Positions 34,361 to 46,029 are shown, counted from the first letter of the stretch. The stretch is DNA of 64,000 bases from Microplitis mediator (GCF_029852145.1 NC_079974.1:1488001-1552000), one strand, 5' to 3'. Numbers and translations: made by a program. The notes: generated from the letters alone by a model not told the origin.

Positions 34361-34895
34361 CACAGAAATAAAAATTAACGTGGATCAAGAAAATTATTTT
34401 CTTCAAAATATCATTCTTGTTTCAAAACATCTAAACTTTTCAATTCAAAAAAAGTTCAATCTTGATTAAATAAATTATTACTCTTCAAGGGAGAATGAAA
34501 ATTTTTCTTTCAAAAATTTTACTCTTGAAAAAAGCATTTTTTGTTTTCAAACAAGATGCATATCTATTTCTCTCAAGAATTTTTAACTTCCCGCTAAGAG
34601 AATTGAAAATTTTCAAAAATTCGGGAAGTTATTGGTTTCGGTCCGATTTACGAAAATCGAATTTTCATCAGATGTCGACGTTTTGCCACCTGGAGTTAAA
34701 ATTTTTGCTTCACCCAAGTAAATCTGTTACTTGGTTTGAGAGTTAGATTTATTGTGTGAAGAAAAATGTACTTTTGAACCAAGCATATACAAATCTTGAT
34801 TTAAGAATCCTGAAACTTCTTGAGCCAAGAAATAAATTCTTGAAGCAAAAAAATGGAATTCTTCAAACTATTCTTGGTTTAAAAATATTTCACTT
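34361..34895. mobile_element. CACNG-type element with TCAAGAA palindromes, right end unresolved
   Basis: Left end TA then CACAGAAATAAAAATTAACG, followed by many TCAAGAAA/TTTCTTGA half-sites (like 5356-5578). A truncated family A piece (34583-34686) is inserted. No clean GTG/TA right end was found before 34900. Confidence 0.45.
34583..34686 (+). mobile_element. Family A fragment, left 100 bp only
   Basis: TTTTTAACTTCCCGCTAAGA through TCGACGTTTTG, then abruptly non-family sequence. The 83-codon open frame 34495-34746 crosses this join and is not a gene. Confidence 0.75.
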
Positions 34896-35052
34896 ACTCT
34901 AACTTCAACGCGCGAATGTGGCAGCAGCCGTGCAGAATCCGAATTTCAAAATCTAAGTACTGTTGCTTGCTTATTAACGCTGTCATAAATAATATATACC
35001 AATTGGAAAAGATGAGAGATAGATTCTACATGAACTCATATCATCAATATTA

Positions 35053-36701
35053 CCCGCATGCAAAAGCTATATATTGTTAAAAGTATATAAAAAAATATAT
35101 GGTGAATATATGATAAATATATAGCGGCAAAAATATCTGTATTGAAAAATATATGTTTTCTACATATATTAGATTATATATTTATCATAATATATTTACT
35201 TGTATATAATATTTTGTATTTTTCTATATATATTATCTCATACAATGCTCAATATATTCTTGTCATATATGGATAGTATATAGGGGAGGGTGGGGCAGAG
35301 CGGCCCCCCTAAGCCAATTATTATTTTTTGTGGCTTTCAACTATAAGATCACTTTACTTTTGTCCTATTTCGAACAAATTTATGGATATTTTGCCAAAAT
35401 TCTGAAAAAAATTTTTTTTTTTGTGGGGCAGAGCGGCCCCCCTTCAAAAAGTGATAAAAAAAATTTTTTTTTTCGTTTTTTTTTTTTTTAAATTGTTTTC
35501 ATCATTAAGAATGTATTTCTTTCTCTTGACAACTATTTTTGGTTTTATATTACTCGAAAAAAATTTTTTAAAGCGTAAAAAATCGTTCACTCTCGATTAC
35601 CTTAATTACTAATTGTTATTTAATAAAAAAAAAAATCAATTCTATCATTTTACTTTATTTCAAAAATTTATCAACTAAAAAAAAAAATTTAATTTTTATA
35701 AATTTTTAGTGACCAAATTTGCCTCTTACATAGAGAAACGGCCGAAAAATATGAAAAAATAATTTTTTCGGAAGTTTCGGCTGGTCCATTTTGCCCCAGG
35801 TGTTTTGCGTAGGGCTAGAAATGTGGAGTTATAATAATTTTTTTTAATTTGACGATAAAAATATGAAAAAATCACTTTTTCAAAATTTTGGGCTTGTCCA
35901 TTTTGCCCCAAATGTCATGCGTAGGGGTAAAAATGCGCAAACATATCGGATTTATAGTAATTAGTCGAAAAAAAAAAAATTTTTTTTTTGGTCAAAATTT
36001 CAGGGGGGCCGCTCTGCCCCACCCTCCCCTATATAATTTATAAGTATAATATAATAAACTTGATATATATATCCATATATTTTGACTCATATAATTAGTG
36101 GTATATGGTCTCTATATAATTGATTATATATGAAAGAATTTATATGATAAAATATATGGTTCGCGGTATATTGGAATTATATTTTTCCAGTATATTAAAA
36201 CTTATATTTTTCGCAATGTATTGAAAATTTGATTTTTTCAATATACTTTTTTAATTTCTACACCATTCCACAAAAAAAAGTCAAATTTATTATTTTTTCT
36301 CCTTCTTTTCATTGACCTTATATTTACTGGCAATAACCTAAGAAAAGTAAAAAAAGTGCCATATATTTTACAATATATTGTAAACCATATATTTTGCAAT
36401 ATATTGGAAAACATATATAAAAAATATAAAAAATACTATATATTAATTAACATACTACTTTCAATATAATATATCAATATAAAAAAGATATATTAAAATA
36501 TATATGTAAAACATACATAATAAGTCATATATTGATAAATATATTGGTAATATATTCTAGCAATGCATTTTTTTTCAATATATTATCATATATTAATACG
36601 GCAAAAATATAAATATTATTTTATATATTGTACAATATATCACATTATAATATTCATATATTCTATCATATATGTTTTCACATAAAGTTTTTTCATGCGG
36701 G
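35053..36701 (-). mobile_element. CCCGCATG family B, copy 5, split by a GC-rich-ended element
   Basis: Begins CCCGCATGCAAAAGCTATAT and ends AGTTTTTTCATGCGGG, with TA on both sides. Without the insertion at 35282-36030 it would be about 900 bp. All family B landmarks are present. Confidence 0.9.
35282..36030. mobile_element. Element with AGGGGAGGGTGGGGCAG ends, inserted in family B
   Basis: 749 bp. The left end AGGGGAGGGTGGGGCAGAGC and right end GCTCTGCCCCACCCTCCCCT are perfect inverted repeats, continuing into CGGCCCCCCT/AGGGGGGCCG. The first 30 bp recur in part at about 35423-35452. Two direct repeats of about 110 bp (about 35745-35945) carry TCCATTTTGCCCCA and GCGTAGGG. The AT interior has no coding capacity. 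Confidence 0.85.
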
Positions 36702-37007
36702 TATTAATTTAGATTTTGAAAGTTATTTTTTTTATTTGAAATTAAAAATACTCACTAAATAAAATCAAAGCGACAATATAATCGTACCAGATTTATATAA
36801 ATAATCCAAACGTATTCAGCGACTGAATTATCGTTTTAAAAAACTATTCTTTTATGAATCGAATAATTCTTCAAAACACTTCATAGATTAAAATAAAATT
36901 ATGAGACCGGTTTCAAAATAGTCAATAAAATGTTTTCAGATTAAACGCAAGTGACTAGACAGTTCGAAGAAATACTGCCAAAAAAAATAAAATAAAATAA
37001 AATGTAT
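36702..37007. other. Unannotated spacer
   Basis: AT-rich. Lies 3' of the minus-strand frame 37008-37262. An AATAAAA-like string (TTATTTTATTTTATT on the plus strand at about 36985-37003) could be a polyadenylation region if that frame is real. Confidence 0.3.
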
Positions 37008-37331
37008 CTAATGCATATTTGAAATACCTAGATTTTTGGCAACCGAAAGAAATTCATCAATGTCATAATGAAGTTCTCCCACCTTATATATTTCTCTAAA
37101 ATATCTGCCGACTATTGATAAAGTTGAAAGAGCATCGTAAAACAGTGTTACTGTTTCGACGCATGCTGTGGTCTGTTTGGTATTTGGCAACTTCTTACTA
37201 TCAATTAAAGCTAGCTTAACTCGGTCCATTAAACTCTTTCTACCTTTATTGTCGGAATACAATTAAATTTAACCATTGTTCGTTAATAAGCTACCGAGCG
37301 ATCCAAATCCTAATAAAACTAAGAAATAATT
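37008..37331 (-). pseudogene. Unrecognised coding-like stretch on minus strand
   Basis: An 84-codon stop-free stretch (37008-37262) with a natural start at the internal ATG MDRVKLALID. It has balanced amino-acid use (TTACVETVTLFYDALSTLS, then YFREIYKVGELHYDIDEF), unlike the KNI-rich repeat frames. In the same frame upstream, after two stops, lies FLVLLGFGSLGSLLTNNG (37272-37331), which suggests a longer gene damaged by stops. ATATAAG|GTGGGA and AATCTAG|GTATTTC could be splice donors inside it. It is on the same strand as the candidate exon 33065-33217, so it could belong to the same gene. No family recognised. Confidence 0.4.
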
Positions 37332-37481
37332 TTAACGATATCCAACTTTGTATTTATTTTGTATGTATATCAAATGAAAGAAGGGAGAGCGTAGGGAGAT
37401 GATACGCCTAACAAAAAATTGACAGCAGTGTAATTTTTTGTTCGCTACTTCTTCTTCTTCTTTTTCATTACTAATAGAGTA

Positions 37482-37792
37482 CACAGAAAAAAAAATTATG
37501 CCTCGAACTATCTAAAATGTAGACTCGTAGATCCTTACCACAACAATACGTATACTTATAGTAATAATACCATATTGCTACTGTAACCATCTATCATATA
37601 GCTGTGAGACCTATACGACTTTTTATAACCGTCACCTTCCCTAATGGTGTCTAACCTAACATTTATTTTTGTATAGCTCTCAGAACGATACCACAAAGCT
37701 ATCAAAGTTATCTGACGTATTGTCGTCAGAACGATGTAGCAGATTGTACCTTAACAATCTACTGTATAAGTAATGCGTATTGTTACTGTAGC
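37482..37792. mobile_element. CACNG-type element with AACGATACGTA motifs, truncated
   Basis: Begins CACAGAAAAAAAAATTATGC after TA. It matches 60110-60973 in order (CTCGTAGATC, CCACAACAATACGTAT, ATAGCTGTGAG, TCAGAACGAT, GCGTATTGTTACTGTA) but is condensed. It stops where element 37795-38734 starts, and its right end is not found on the far side. Confidence 0.7.
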
Positions 37793-37794
37793 TA

Positions 37795-38734
37795 CACGGA
37801 AAGAAAATTATGGCTACTGTTCCCATAATTTTGTGAAATTTTTTCCTATATCATCATAGGAATTACAACCATAAATTATGGGAGCAGTTCCTATAATTAT
37901 AGGAATGTTTCCCATAATTATAGGAATAGTTCCTATAATTATGGGAATGATACGCATAACGTTATGGGAATAGTTCCTCTAATTATAGGAATACTTTCGA
38001 TAATATTATGGAAATCATTCCTATAATATATAAGAACTATTCCTATAAACTATAGGAATCATTCCCATAAATTATAGGAACCATTTCCATAACATTATAG
38101 GAACTATTTCCATACCATTATGGGAACTATTCCCATAATATTATAGGAATAGTTCCTATACCATTATGGAAATCATTCTCATAATATTATGGGAATAGTT
38201 CCCATACCATTATGGGAACCATTCATATAATATTATGGGAATGGTTCGCATACTATCATGAAAAAATTAATTTAAAGAAAAGTGTGGCAATCACTTTTAC
38301 AATACACAGAAATTTGATTAAGTATAGAAACAAAAATTCAAACATTGAAAAAAAAATCCATATTTAGCAAAAATATTGAAATTTAAAAAAAAAATTTTTT
38401 TTTAACAAATTTAGCGTCGAAGAAGCTTCATTTGGATCTTTCCATATTATTCGGGAAATTTCTACACTGTTTTGCAAAAAAAAAATTTTTATGATATTAT
38501 TGGAGTGGTTCCCATAACATAATGGAAATAGTTCCCATAATATTATAGGAATAGTTCCCACACCATTATGGGAATAGTTCCCATATTGGTATAGGATCTA
38601 TTCCCATACTATTATGGGAACTATTCCCATAAATTATAGGAACGATCCCTATAATAGTATAGGTACTATTCCCATACAATTATGGGAACCGTTCCCGTAA
38701 TGCATAGCAAAACTTACGATAATTTTTTTCCGTG
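37795..38734 (+). mobile_element. CACNG-type GGGAACCATTCCC array element, copy E3
   Basis: 940 bp. Begins CACGGAAAGAAAATTATGGC and ends CGATAATTTTTTTCCGTG, with TA on both sides. More diverged than E1 and E2. The core (about 38255-38500) carries an extra GCGTCGAAGAAGCTTCATTT segment not present in the other copies. Confidence 0.88.
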
Positions 38735-38970
38735 TATATAATACACTAATTTCATTCTTGTAATAAATATCAATATAACCCAGCCATTGTAAAAAACAAA
38801 AAAATTAATTATAAACAAAGTAAGCTCTTTAACATAATTGCTGAATTAAAAGGAAATTTTTTTAACGGTTTTCAACAGATTTCGACGTTTTGAGACCCCG
38901 AGAAGCTATTTGTACGAATTTCAAAATGATGCTCGAGTGCCTGTATTTGTGTGTTCATACGTAGAGTGTA

Positions 38971-39870
38971 CAGTCCGCGTAACTTGGATAGCCTCATTTA
39001 TTTTGTTTCAATAACTGATTCTTTACTCGCTGATATATAAAGTTAGCTGTATATTCTATATTACTTATTTAAGACAGAACAAGGTATGTTGTTAGTGTTC
39101 GAGAAACAAAGCGAGGATATCGTAAGGTGGGCATGCCACTGGTCGGCAGTTCGTCACATGGATAATCTCAGTCAAATTTATTTCGCAAAGAAACTAATAC
39201 GATTCATTTTTGTATTATTATGTTGTAATTTTATAGCGTAGTGAATAAATTAAAATCGATTTAAAACACCAAAATTGGTTTCTATATAAAATGGGGCGCA
39301 ATAAAATGTCAAGTATTGAAAAAATTATTAAAATCAATTTTTTACTTGATCAAAATTTATCTTATCGTGAAATCGTTAGAAGAGTGAATAGAAGTGCTAA
39401 AGTTATTAATAATTTCGTGAAAAACAATGAAAACTACGGAAAAAATTATAAAGGTCGAACGAAATTCGCAACAACGCCAAGGGAACGTCGAATGATAATT
39501 CGTGCGGCATCTAATTCCATTAAGACTGTGAGGCAAATAGCAGCAGAAGTTGGAACAACAGCATCTATTTCAACTGTAACAAGAGTGATAAAACGGGCAA
39601 AGCATCTAAAGAGAATGAAATTTAAAAAAAAAAATCGGCTTTGAATCAAAAACACATTTCACCACGACTTTTATTTGTAAAAGAATATACGACTTGGATA
39701 GATAAATGGCTACGAGTAATTTTTCCAGATGAAATGAAATTGAATTTAGATGGGCCTGATGGATGTAACTATTACTTTTATGATTTGCGGAAGGAAGAAA
39801 AAATTTTGACTAAGAATCAGATATTGAAAAAAATAGGTGAGGCTATCCAAGTGACGTGGACCGCGGACTG
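38971..39870 (+). mobile_element. Tc3-like transposon, internally deleted, copy 1
   Basis: 900 bp, with TA on both sides (38969-38970, 39871-39872). The left end is CAGTCCGCGTAACTTGGATA and the right end is its inverse with a 7-nt insertion (GTGACG-TGGACCG-CGGACTG). It encodes the first half of a transposase broken by a frameshift. It shares the same internal deletion as copy 53639-54540, in which the reading frame runs directly into the right terminal repeat. Confidence 0.9.
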
Positions 39871-39889
39871 TATACGTAAGTATATGTAA
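39291..39889 (+). pseudogene. Tc3-like transposase, N-terminal half, frameshifted
   Basis: The first frame (39291-39644) gives 117 residues. It has a helix-turn-helix at about residues 8-45 (LSYREIVRRVNRS) and a second at about 62-105 (SIKTVRQIAAEVGTT, then ISTVTRVI), the paired DNA-binding domain of Tc1/mariner transposases. An 11-A run, against 9 A in copy 2, shifts the frame by +2. The catalytic-domain start continues in another frame (39641 on) with FPDEMKLNLDGPDGCNYYF, the Tc3-type block that holds the first catalytic Asp. The residue before the Asp is Pro where copy 2 has Ser. The second and third catalytic residues are absent because of the deletion. Cannot be active. Confidence 0.85.
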
Positions 39890-40330
39890 ATATTTTATAA
39901 CTTCTGAACGGATCAACTGATTTAGGTGTTTGATGCGACTTTCAAAGTGGCTTATCAAAACTTGGATTATGTAAAAAATTGTGCTTAACCGATATAGTAA
40001 GTTGCAAGTTATTTCCAAATTAAATTTTTTGAAAAATCGCTTTTTTTGGATAACTTTCAACTTACTTTGTAGGTTAATTTCAAAATATAATCAGCTGTAA
40101 AACTCTACAATCATATCGAATATCTTATTAACCATCAAAATCGTATAACTCGTTCAAGAGATAAAAAAGTGTTTTTTGAAGCTCTTCTTCAAATAAAACC
40201 AAAATCGCTAAATTGACTGCCTTAAAAAAATTATCGGCGTTAGAATTCGAAAAATTGCGTCTAATGCTGCATCGAACATCTAAATCGGTAAACCCGTTCA
40301 AGAAATATCGATGGCGGAAAATCGAAACAG

Positions 40331-41040
40331 GAACAATTTATTGTATTTTGTAGGTATAACTTGAGACAATGTGAATTGTCATCTTCTTCCTCAGCCTTGC
40401 GGTTCCCATTTTTCCCCGTCTCGTTGCTGTCTGAAACCACGTAAAGCTAGAGTCATAGTGCCATGGTCACATGACTAATTATCACCTCAACGCATGACCG
40501 TGAGGGGAAGTGGGGAGCGAGCCCAAAAACTCAGCCCTTAGACCCTACGGTGATTGAACTTCACTTCGATTCTGGATTAATTAGCATTAAGACGTATAAA
40601 TTAGTTTTACTGTCATATACGAGCAATTTATTTGCGACCTTGTTAATACGGATAACTACCTTGTAAATCGGGAAATTAACTTGCGTTATAGTTGTGTTAC
40701 TAGCAATTCTCTTGCGATATACTTTACTGTCCAAGTTTACTGATTATTATAAATAGAGTTAGTTCAATTAAATATTACTGTACGTTACCGGCGATATACT
40801 CGCGATATAAAATTATACTGTGCCACGAATCTGTCTACATTATATCCAGCGCTTGCATTTTCTTGTAAGTAATTTTGATTATTATAATTGGCAATAAACT
40901 TGCAAAGTATTCTGATTAATTCCTTTTATTCCATCTATCACTGTTCATCCTACTTATTTCCTATTTTACTGGTAAGATTATTAAATAGTCTGATAAAATA
41001 AATATTAATTAAGTTACAAATAGTAATTTGACCATCACTA
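40331..41040. other. Unannotated interval, locally GC-richer
   Basis: 40380-40560 is GC-rich (TTCCTCAGCCTTGCGGTTCC, GAGGGGAAGTGGGGAGCG) but has no open frame above 60 codons. 40590-40960 shows repeated TTGCGATATAC/ACTTGCGTTATA-like pieces. The class is unknown. Confidence 0.35.
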
Positions 41041-42132
41041 AGAATATTCTATAATTTTATAAGCCGTGAGGTAAGTTGATAAGTTTTCTCATACGTTGCC
41101 GAGTTTGAATAAGTGCGGGTCTTTGCTTTGCAAGAACCCCAGCCCACTGCTCTGTCCAAGTAAAATAAAATTTGTTAGAGGCCAGCCTAAGCCAGGGTTC
41201 AACCCGCGAATTCTGGTGGCTGCTGGTAAAAATCGCGAAGACGAAAAGCGATTTGTCTCAAACTCATAATTTAATTTACCAAAGGTAAAGGTTGGGCCTA
41301 CTTCCTCTGTGTCAGTGAGTTCGACTGACCTCTCTCTGTCTGGCAGCTCAGGTAAACGAGCACCAGGCTTCTTGTACCTAGTATAGTTGTGCACACGAAC
41401 TTAACTCCGGAATAGGGATGGTTGAGAATAAATTATTTTTTTTTTAATTAATAATGATATGCATTCTCTTCTCATCTGATTCATTAGATTTTATGAAAGT
41501 TATCTGTATATGTATAAAAGTATCACTGCGGAAGCTTGCTAATGAAAGTATAATAAACTTAATCACAATAGATTACACATATGACTGTTAACAATCATTA
41601 TAATAATTAAAAGTAGCATTACTGATAATGATAAAAAAACAATTCGATTATAAAACTACCCACGTTTGACAAACATAATTTAGCTGTATGCAGACGGACA
41701 TCAATGTTTTCCCAAATGTAGAGCATAGGATATTCTAAATATTCTGAACACGGACAGCAAAATCGGACAACACACAGGAAGTCGGATGACCCTCATTGCC
41801 GAGACGGTCGGTATACAATGACGAGGATCCTAAATTGAAATACTTAACGATTTGAACTGACTCAACTAGAGATTTACACAGATTTTAGTGAATTTTGCGA
41901 TTATGTGGATACGTCTAGACTTTATAGTTACATCAGACTTCAAGTTTATGATAGACATACTGACTAGACTACATTGATATAAAATGTACGGACAAGATAG
42001 ACTTTGCTTGGAACCCAAAAGAGTAGGGGTTGCAGCAACCATTATAGCAAGAGTATGAAGTGAGTTCAGGAGTGTAGAGTGAGGACCTTGATAGGCGTCC
42101 TCAGCTCTTCTCTACACTTGTTAGTTAATTAA
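41041..42132. other. GC-richer interval with a 101-codon minus-strand frame
   Basis: The minus strand at 41089-41394 is open for 101 codons (RLPELPDRERSVELTDTEE, later RIRGLNPGLGWPLTNF). Composition differs from the repeats around it. I recognise no domain. It could be a piece of a retrotransposon or a host exon. The rest of the interval is featureless. Confidence 0.3.
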
Positions 42133-42740
42133 TGTAACGGGGCCGTTAAGCCCACCTCCGTTTGACGGGAGGCCGATACCTCGCCCTTTTGGGCATACTC
42201 GCGCTGCGTAATCCCTATTGTATATACTGAATCCACCATATATTATAATAGCGAAATATGAGCATAAGCTCATATTAACTTACCCATTAGGCATGCATTG
42301 CATGTGGGTGTCTCACCAACAGCTACCACGAGTCCTACCTCACTCGGCCCCCCATTCCTGCCATCCCAGGAAATAAAGAGACTCTGACCGAAATGGGGCT
42401 TGGAAATGGGGCCCCCATGGTACCAGACTTAAGCTCTGGTGAACTGCTTGCATAGATTAGTGGTGGGACGCAAGTTCTCCCCATACCCTATGTAAAGGGC
42501 CACTCCACTTGTTTCTTTCGGGTTCCCAACAAGCAATTATCCGCTTGTTTCGAAACGTCCCCTCTAAGATTTTCTACTTTGCCCAAGCCAGATAGCACAC
42601 TAATTATTCAAGCCAAATCAAAGTTGGGCAGCTTGGGGGGACACTTGCTAGTTAAGGCCCAGGTCTTTGTGCATCAGACACTTGCTCGCTCTTATATACC
42701 CTAAATCCTAGGAGTAATTCACACGACCTGAGTTGAACTG
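42133..42740. mobile_element. Possible solo LTR or retrotransposon end
   Basis: Starts TGTAACGGGGCCGTTAAGCC, a form common at the start of Gypsy-type long terminal repeats. It is followed by GC-rich sequence (GACGGGAGGCCGATACC, TGGGGCCCCCATGG) and a TATATA-like CTTATATACCC near 42694. No second copy, primer-binding site, gag or pol was found, and the right end (CA) cannot be fixed. Confidence 0.25.
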
Positions 42741-43644
42741 CTGCCTAAAATACTTGAAATAGTGACCCGTGGGCTTCTTTTAGAGACCTGGTAAACGAGA
42801 GAAACAAACAATGCGTTGAAAAGAGTACTAGCAACCTTAGGAACTCCCTTAAATAGCGCGACCGATTTGAGCAGTCAACCCTGGAGAGAATGATTTCTTT
42901 ACAATGTCCTTTGGAAAGCGTCATCACAAAGTCTTCGAATGACTAATTGAAGACATAATTTGGAGAACTCCTACTTAAGAGTTCTTGAAGACACTATGAA
43001 TAAGACGTCAGTTTCGTGACACCTGGATGTGTTTTTTTTTTCCAACTTTTTATTGAAGTCAAAATTAAAAGCTTTTTCAGACGTCAAATTAAGGACGTCA
43101 GTTCTGTGACATTGTGAAGTATTCAATTTGCTGACTTCATACAGACGCCAGATGTATGAACTCTTCAGGACATCTTCATCCGTCTTTCTATATTGCAATA
43201 TATAATTATTTTTCGCATACGTGGTATTTCTAAATACTGTTTGCTTACTCTAACCTAGAATTCACAAAATTACACATTTATCGAACATATGCATGGAGTA
43301 GCTACTGATAAAATAATAACTACAAAAATAAAAAAGTTTTACATCTATTGAATAAAATTAGAAACGAATTCGATCAAACGCGTCGATTGCCATATGAAAC
43401 GTAAAAATCGATTAATTACTTCAAAAGATATCGGCGTTGAAAAGTTAAAAAAAAATAACATATTATGTTATTTTTTCCGTATAAATCATAATAAAATGGA
43501 CTAAAATGTGTCCGAAATCAAACCAACTCTTCGTCTTTATGGTCTCTTTCAACAAGCTAATTTCAAGCTGATGCTGCAAACAACTGCTAGCAAATTCGTA
43601 ATTCAAAAGTACTTTCATACAGCGGGCAGAAACATGCGTGTTTT
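42741..43644. other. Unannotated spacer
   Basis: Two short minus frames (42745-42927, 42971-43198). The second contains a diverged internal duplication (SQCHRTDVL and SRCHETDVL, from GACGTCAGTTCTGTGACAT-like DNA repeats). No gene called. Confidence 0.4.
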
Positions 43645-44439
43645 TTACATTTATTGGATTATATATTTATCATAATATATTTACTTGTATATAATGTTTT
43701 GTATTTTTCTATATATATTATCTCATATAATTCTCAATATAGTCTCATCATATATGGATAGTATATATATAATTTATAAGTATAATATAATAAACTTGAT
43801 ATATATATCCATATATTTTGACTCATATAATTAGTGGTATATGGTCTCTATATAATTGATTATATATGAAAGAATTTATATGATTAAATATATGGTTCGC
43901 GGTATATTGGAATTATATTTTTCCAGTATATTAAAACTTATATTTTTCGTAATATATTGAAAATTTTATTTTTTCAATATACTTTTTTAATTTCTACACA
44001 ATTCCACAAAAAAAAGTCAAATTTATTAGTTTTTCTCCTTCTTTTTATTGACTTTATATTTACTGGCAATAACCTAAGAAAAGTAAAAAAAGTGCCATAT
44101 ATTTTACAATATATTGGAAACCATATATTTTGCAATATATTGGAAAACATATATAAAAAATATAAAAAATACTATATATTAATTAATATACTACTTTCAA
44201 TATAATATATCAATATAAAAAAGATATATTAAAATATATATGTAAAACATACATAAAAAGTCATATATTGATAAATATATTGATAATATATTCTAGCAAT
44301 ATATTTTTTTTCAATATATTATCATATATTAATACGGCAAAAATATAAATATTATTTTATATATTGTACAATATATCACATTATAATATTCATATATTTT
44401 ATCATATATGTTTTCACATATAAAGTTTTTTCATGCGGG
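43645..44439 (-). mobile_element. CCCGCATG family B, copy 6, truncated left
   Basis: Enters the family at TTTACATTTATTGGATTATA and ends AAGTTTTTTCATGCGGG. About 100 bp of the other end are missing. The island and the TTTTTGCCG-type motif near its right end are intact. Confidence 0.88.
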
Positions 44440-44559
44440 TGTAAAACATATTTCTCATTCCCTAACAGTTCTCTGCATTATCGGCTTGAAATTAACTTGT
44501 TTCTTACGGGCTGCTGACACTGAATCTCAAAGTTCCGATGCAGGTAATCATGAAAAATA

Positions 44560-44675
44560 TAGTGTGTGACTCAGGATAAAACAAGGATAGAACTCGCTTG
44601 CGGCTCGGGCAGTTAACCTCACTCTAATCTGAAATCGTCTTGTTTCATCCCTTGTCACACAATAGACTATTGTTA
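44560..44675. mobile_element. Small inverted-repeat element with GTGTGAC ends
   Basis: GTGTGTGACTCAGGATAAAA at about 44560 is inverted by TTTCATCCCTTGTCACACAA at about 44652. The inside (CAAGGATAGAACTCGCTTGC) is GC-richer. About 110 bp. Boundaries approximate. Confidence 0.4.
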
Positions 44676-45225
44676 ATAGAAAATAATGTCGAAATGAAAA
44701 TTTTTTGGCAAATTATCTAAAAGTTGATTAACTACTTAGTAAACTTAAATTTCATATAACAAAAAAAATACAATAATAGATATTATATTTAAAATATAAG
44801 CTGTTTTTATTAATGAATAAAATTTAAAATTTCATTTCATTAATTCATCCAATTCCTAAAAAATTTTACTCCGAATTCTAAATACAGTAAAAGTTCTAAA
44901 TACGAGTGAAAAGTCTCACTTAAAATTTTTTCGCCTTATGACGTCTTTTTTTAGACCTCAGAAAAAGGAGCTCCTCAAAAGTACACTTTTATGAATAAAA
45001 AATGAGAGCTTTCAAAACTACTTTCTTGTGATGTCAGAAAAATAAATTCTTTTAAAAGTCTTACTTGCGAATTCAGAAAATGGAACTCTTTGAAAACTCT
45101 TTTTTAAAATATTTTATTTCGCTAGGTGGTCTATTCAACATCTTGAGAGCTCCTTAAAGACTTTTTTAAGATGTTGAATCGGACGTCTAAATCATAAATA
45201 GGAACATATCGGGAATTCACCAAGA
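44676..45225. other. Unannotated spacer
   Basis: Contains diverged repeats of a GACGTCTTTTT/AAAAGTCTT kind near 44900-45190. Nothing coding. Confidence 0.35.
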
Positions 45226-45345
45226 CGTCATATTGCTATCTAGGATGTTTTTCTGTCTTTTTTTTTTACGTGTACATTTGTATACATCTTGCTCTGTCCT
45301 GCGTATATTATCTACCCATGTGTTTTTTTCTCTTCATACTCTTCA

Positions 45346-45416
<71 letters not shown>

Positions 45417-45675
45417 TACTAGTAACCCTACAACAAGAAAAAACTAACCCAGCTGTCGATAATAAAATTTTAAACATTTTATTTAAAGGTTGGCTTTTCA
45501 CAATATTTCTGTTTATATTTTTTTTTTTAACGAGCGTTGAGATCTCTATGAAATATCAATTAAAATTTAAAAATAAAATAAAATTACAAGGTGTTATTTA
45601 AGTGTATAAAGAAAAAAAACAAGAACAAAATCACGAAAAAAGTATCTTTTATTTCAACGTGAGCATTTGAGGTTA
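45226..45675 (+). repeat. Family G repeat, uninterrupted copy
   Basis: Matches 8252-8514 plus 9486-9640. Contains a (TA)n run at 45351-45413 in place of a short TATATA. The 122-codon frame over it is a repeat artefact (polyIY from the microsatellite). Confidence 0.65.
45351..45413. repeat. (TA)n microsatellite
   Basis: About 31 AT units within family G. Confidence 0.97.
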
Positions 45676-45803
45676 CATGGAAAGAATTTTTTGATGAAAA
45701 TAACTCAGCAATTTCGAGTAATCCTGGGCCATTCCAAAAAATTAGTATTTTATATTTCAACTTTTAACATTTTTCGTTGAAATATTAATTTTACTAGACT
45801 ATA

Positions 45804-46029
45804 CCCGCATGAAAAAACTTTATATGTGAAAACATATATGATAGAATATATGAATATTATAATGTGAAATATTGTACAATATATAAAATAATATTTATAT
45901 TTTTGCCGTATGAATATATGTAATATATTGAAAAAAAAATATTGCTAGAATATATTATCAATATAGTTATCAATATATGACTTTTTATGTATGTTTTAAA
46001 TATATATTTTAATATATCTTTTTTATAGT
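45804..46029 (+). mobile_element. CCCGCATG family B, copy 7, left 226 bp only
   Basis: Begins CCCGCATGAAAAAACTTTAT after TA and follows the family to ATATATCTTTTTTATA, then breaks into unrelated sequence. Confidence 0.88.

Larger units (their letters stand above)
38863..40330 (+). mobile_element. Old family A copy interrupted by Tc3-like element
   Basis: 38863-38968 matches the left part of family A (TTTCGACGTTTTGAGACCCC, CAAAATGATGCTCGAGTG) and 39873-40330 the part after the microsatellite (TATAACTTCTGAACGGATCA, GGATAACTTTCAACTTACTT, CCATCAAAATCGT). It is more diverged than other copies, hence older. Confidence 0.65.

Noticed and set aside
41195..41210. GGGTTCAACCC, similar to a tRNA B box
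   Set aside because: No A box or cloverleaf could be fitted around it.
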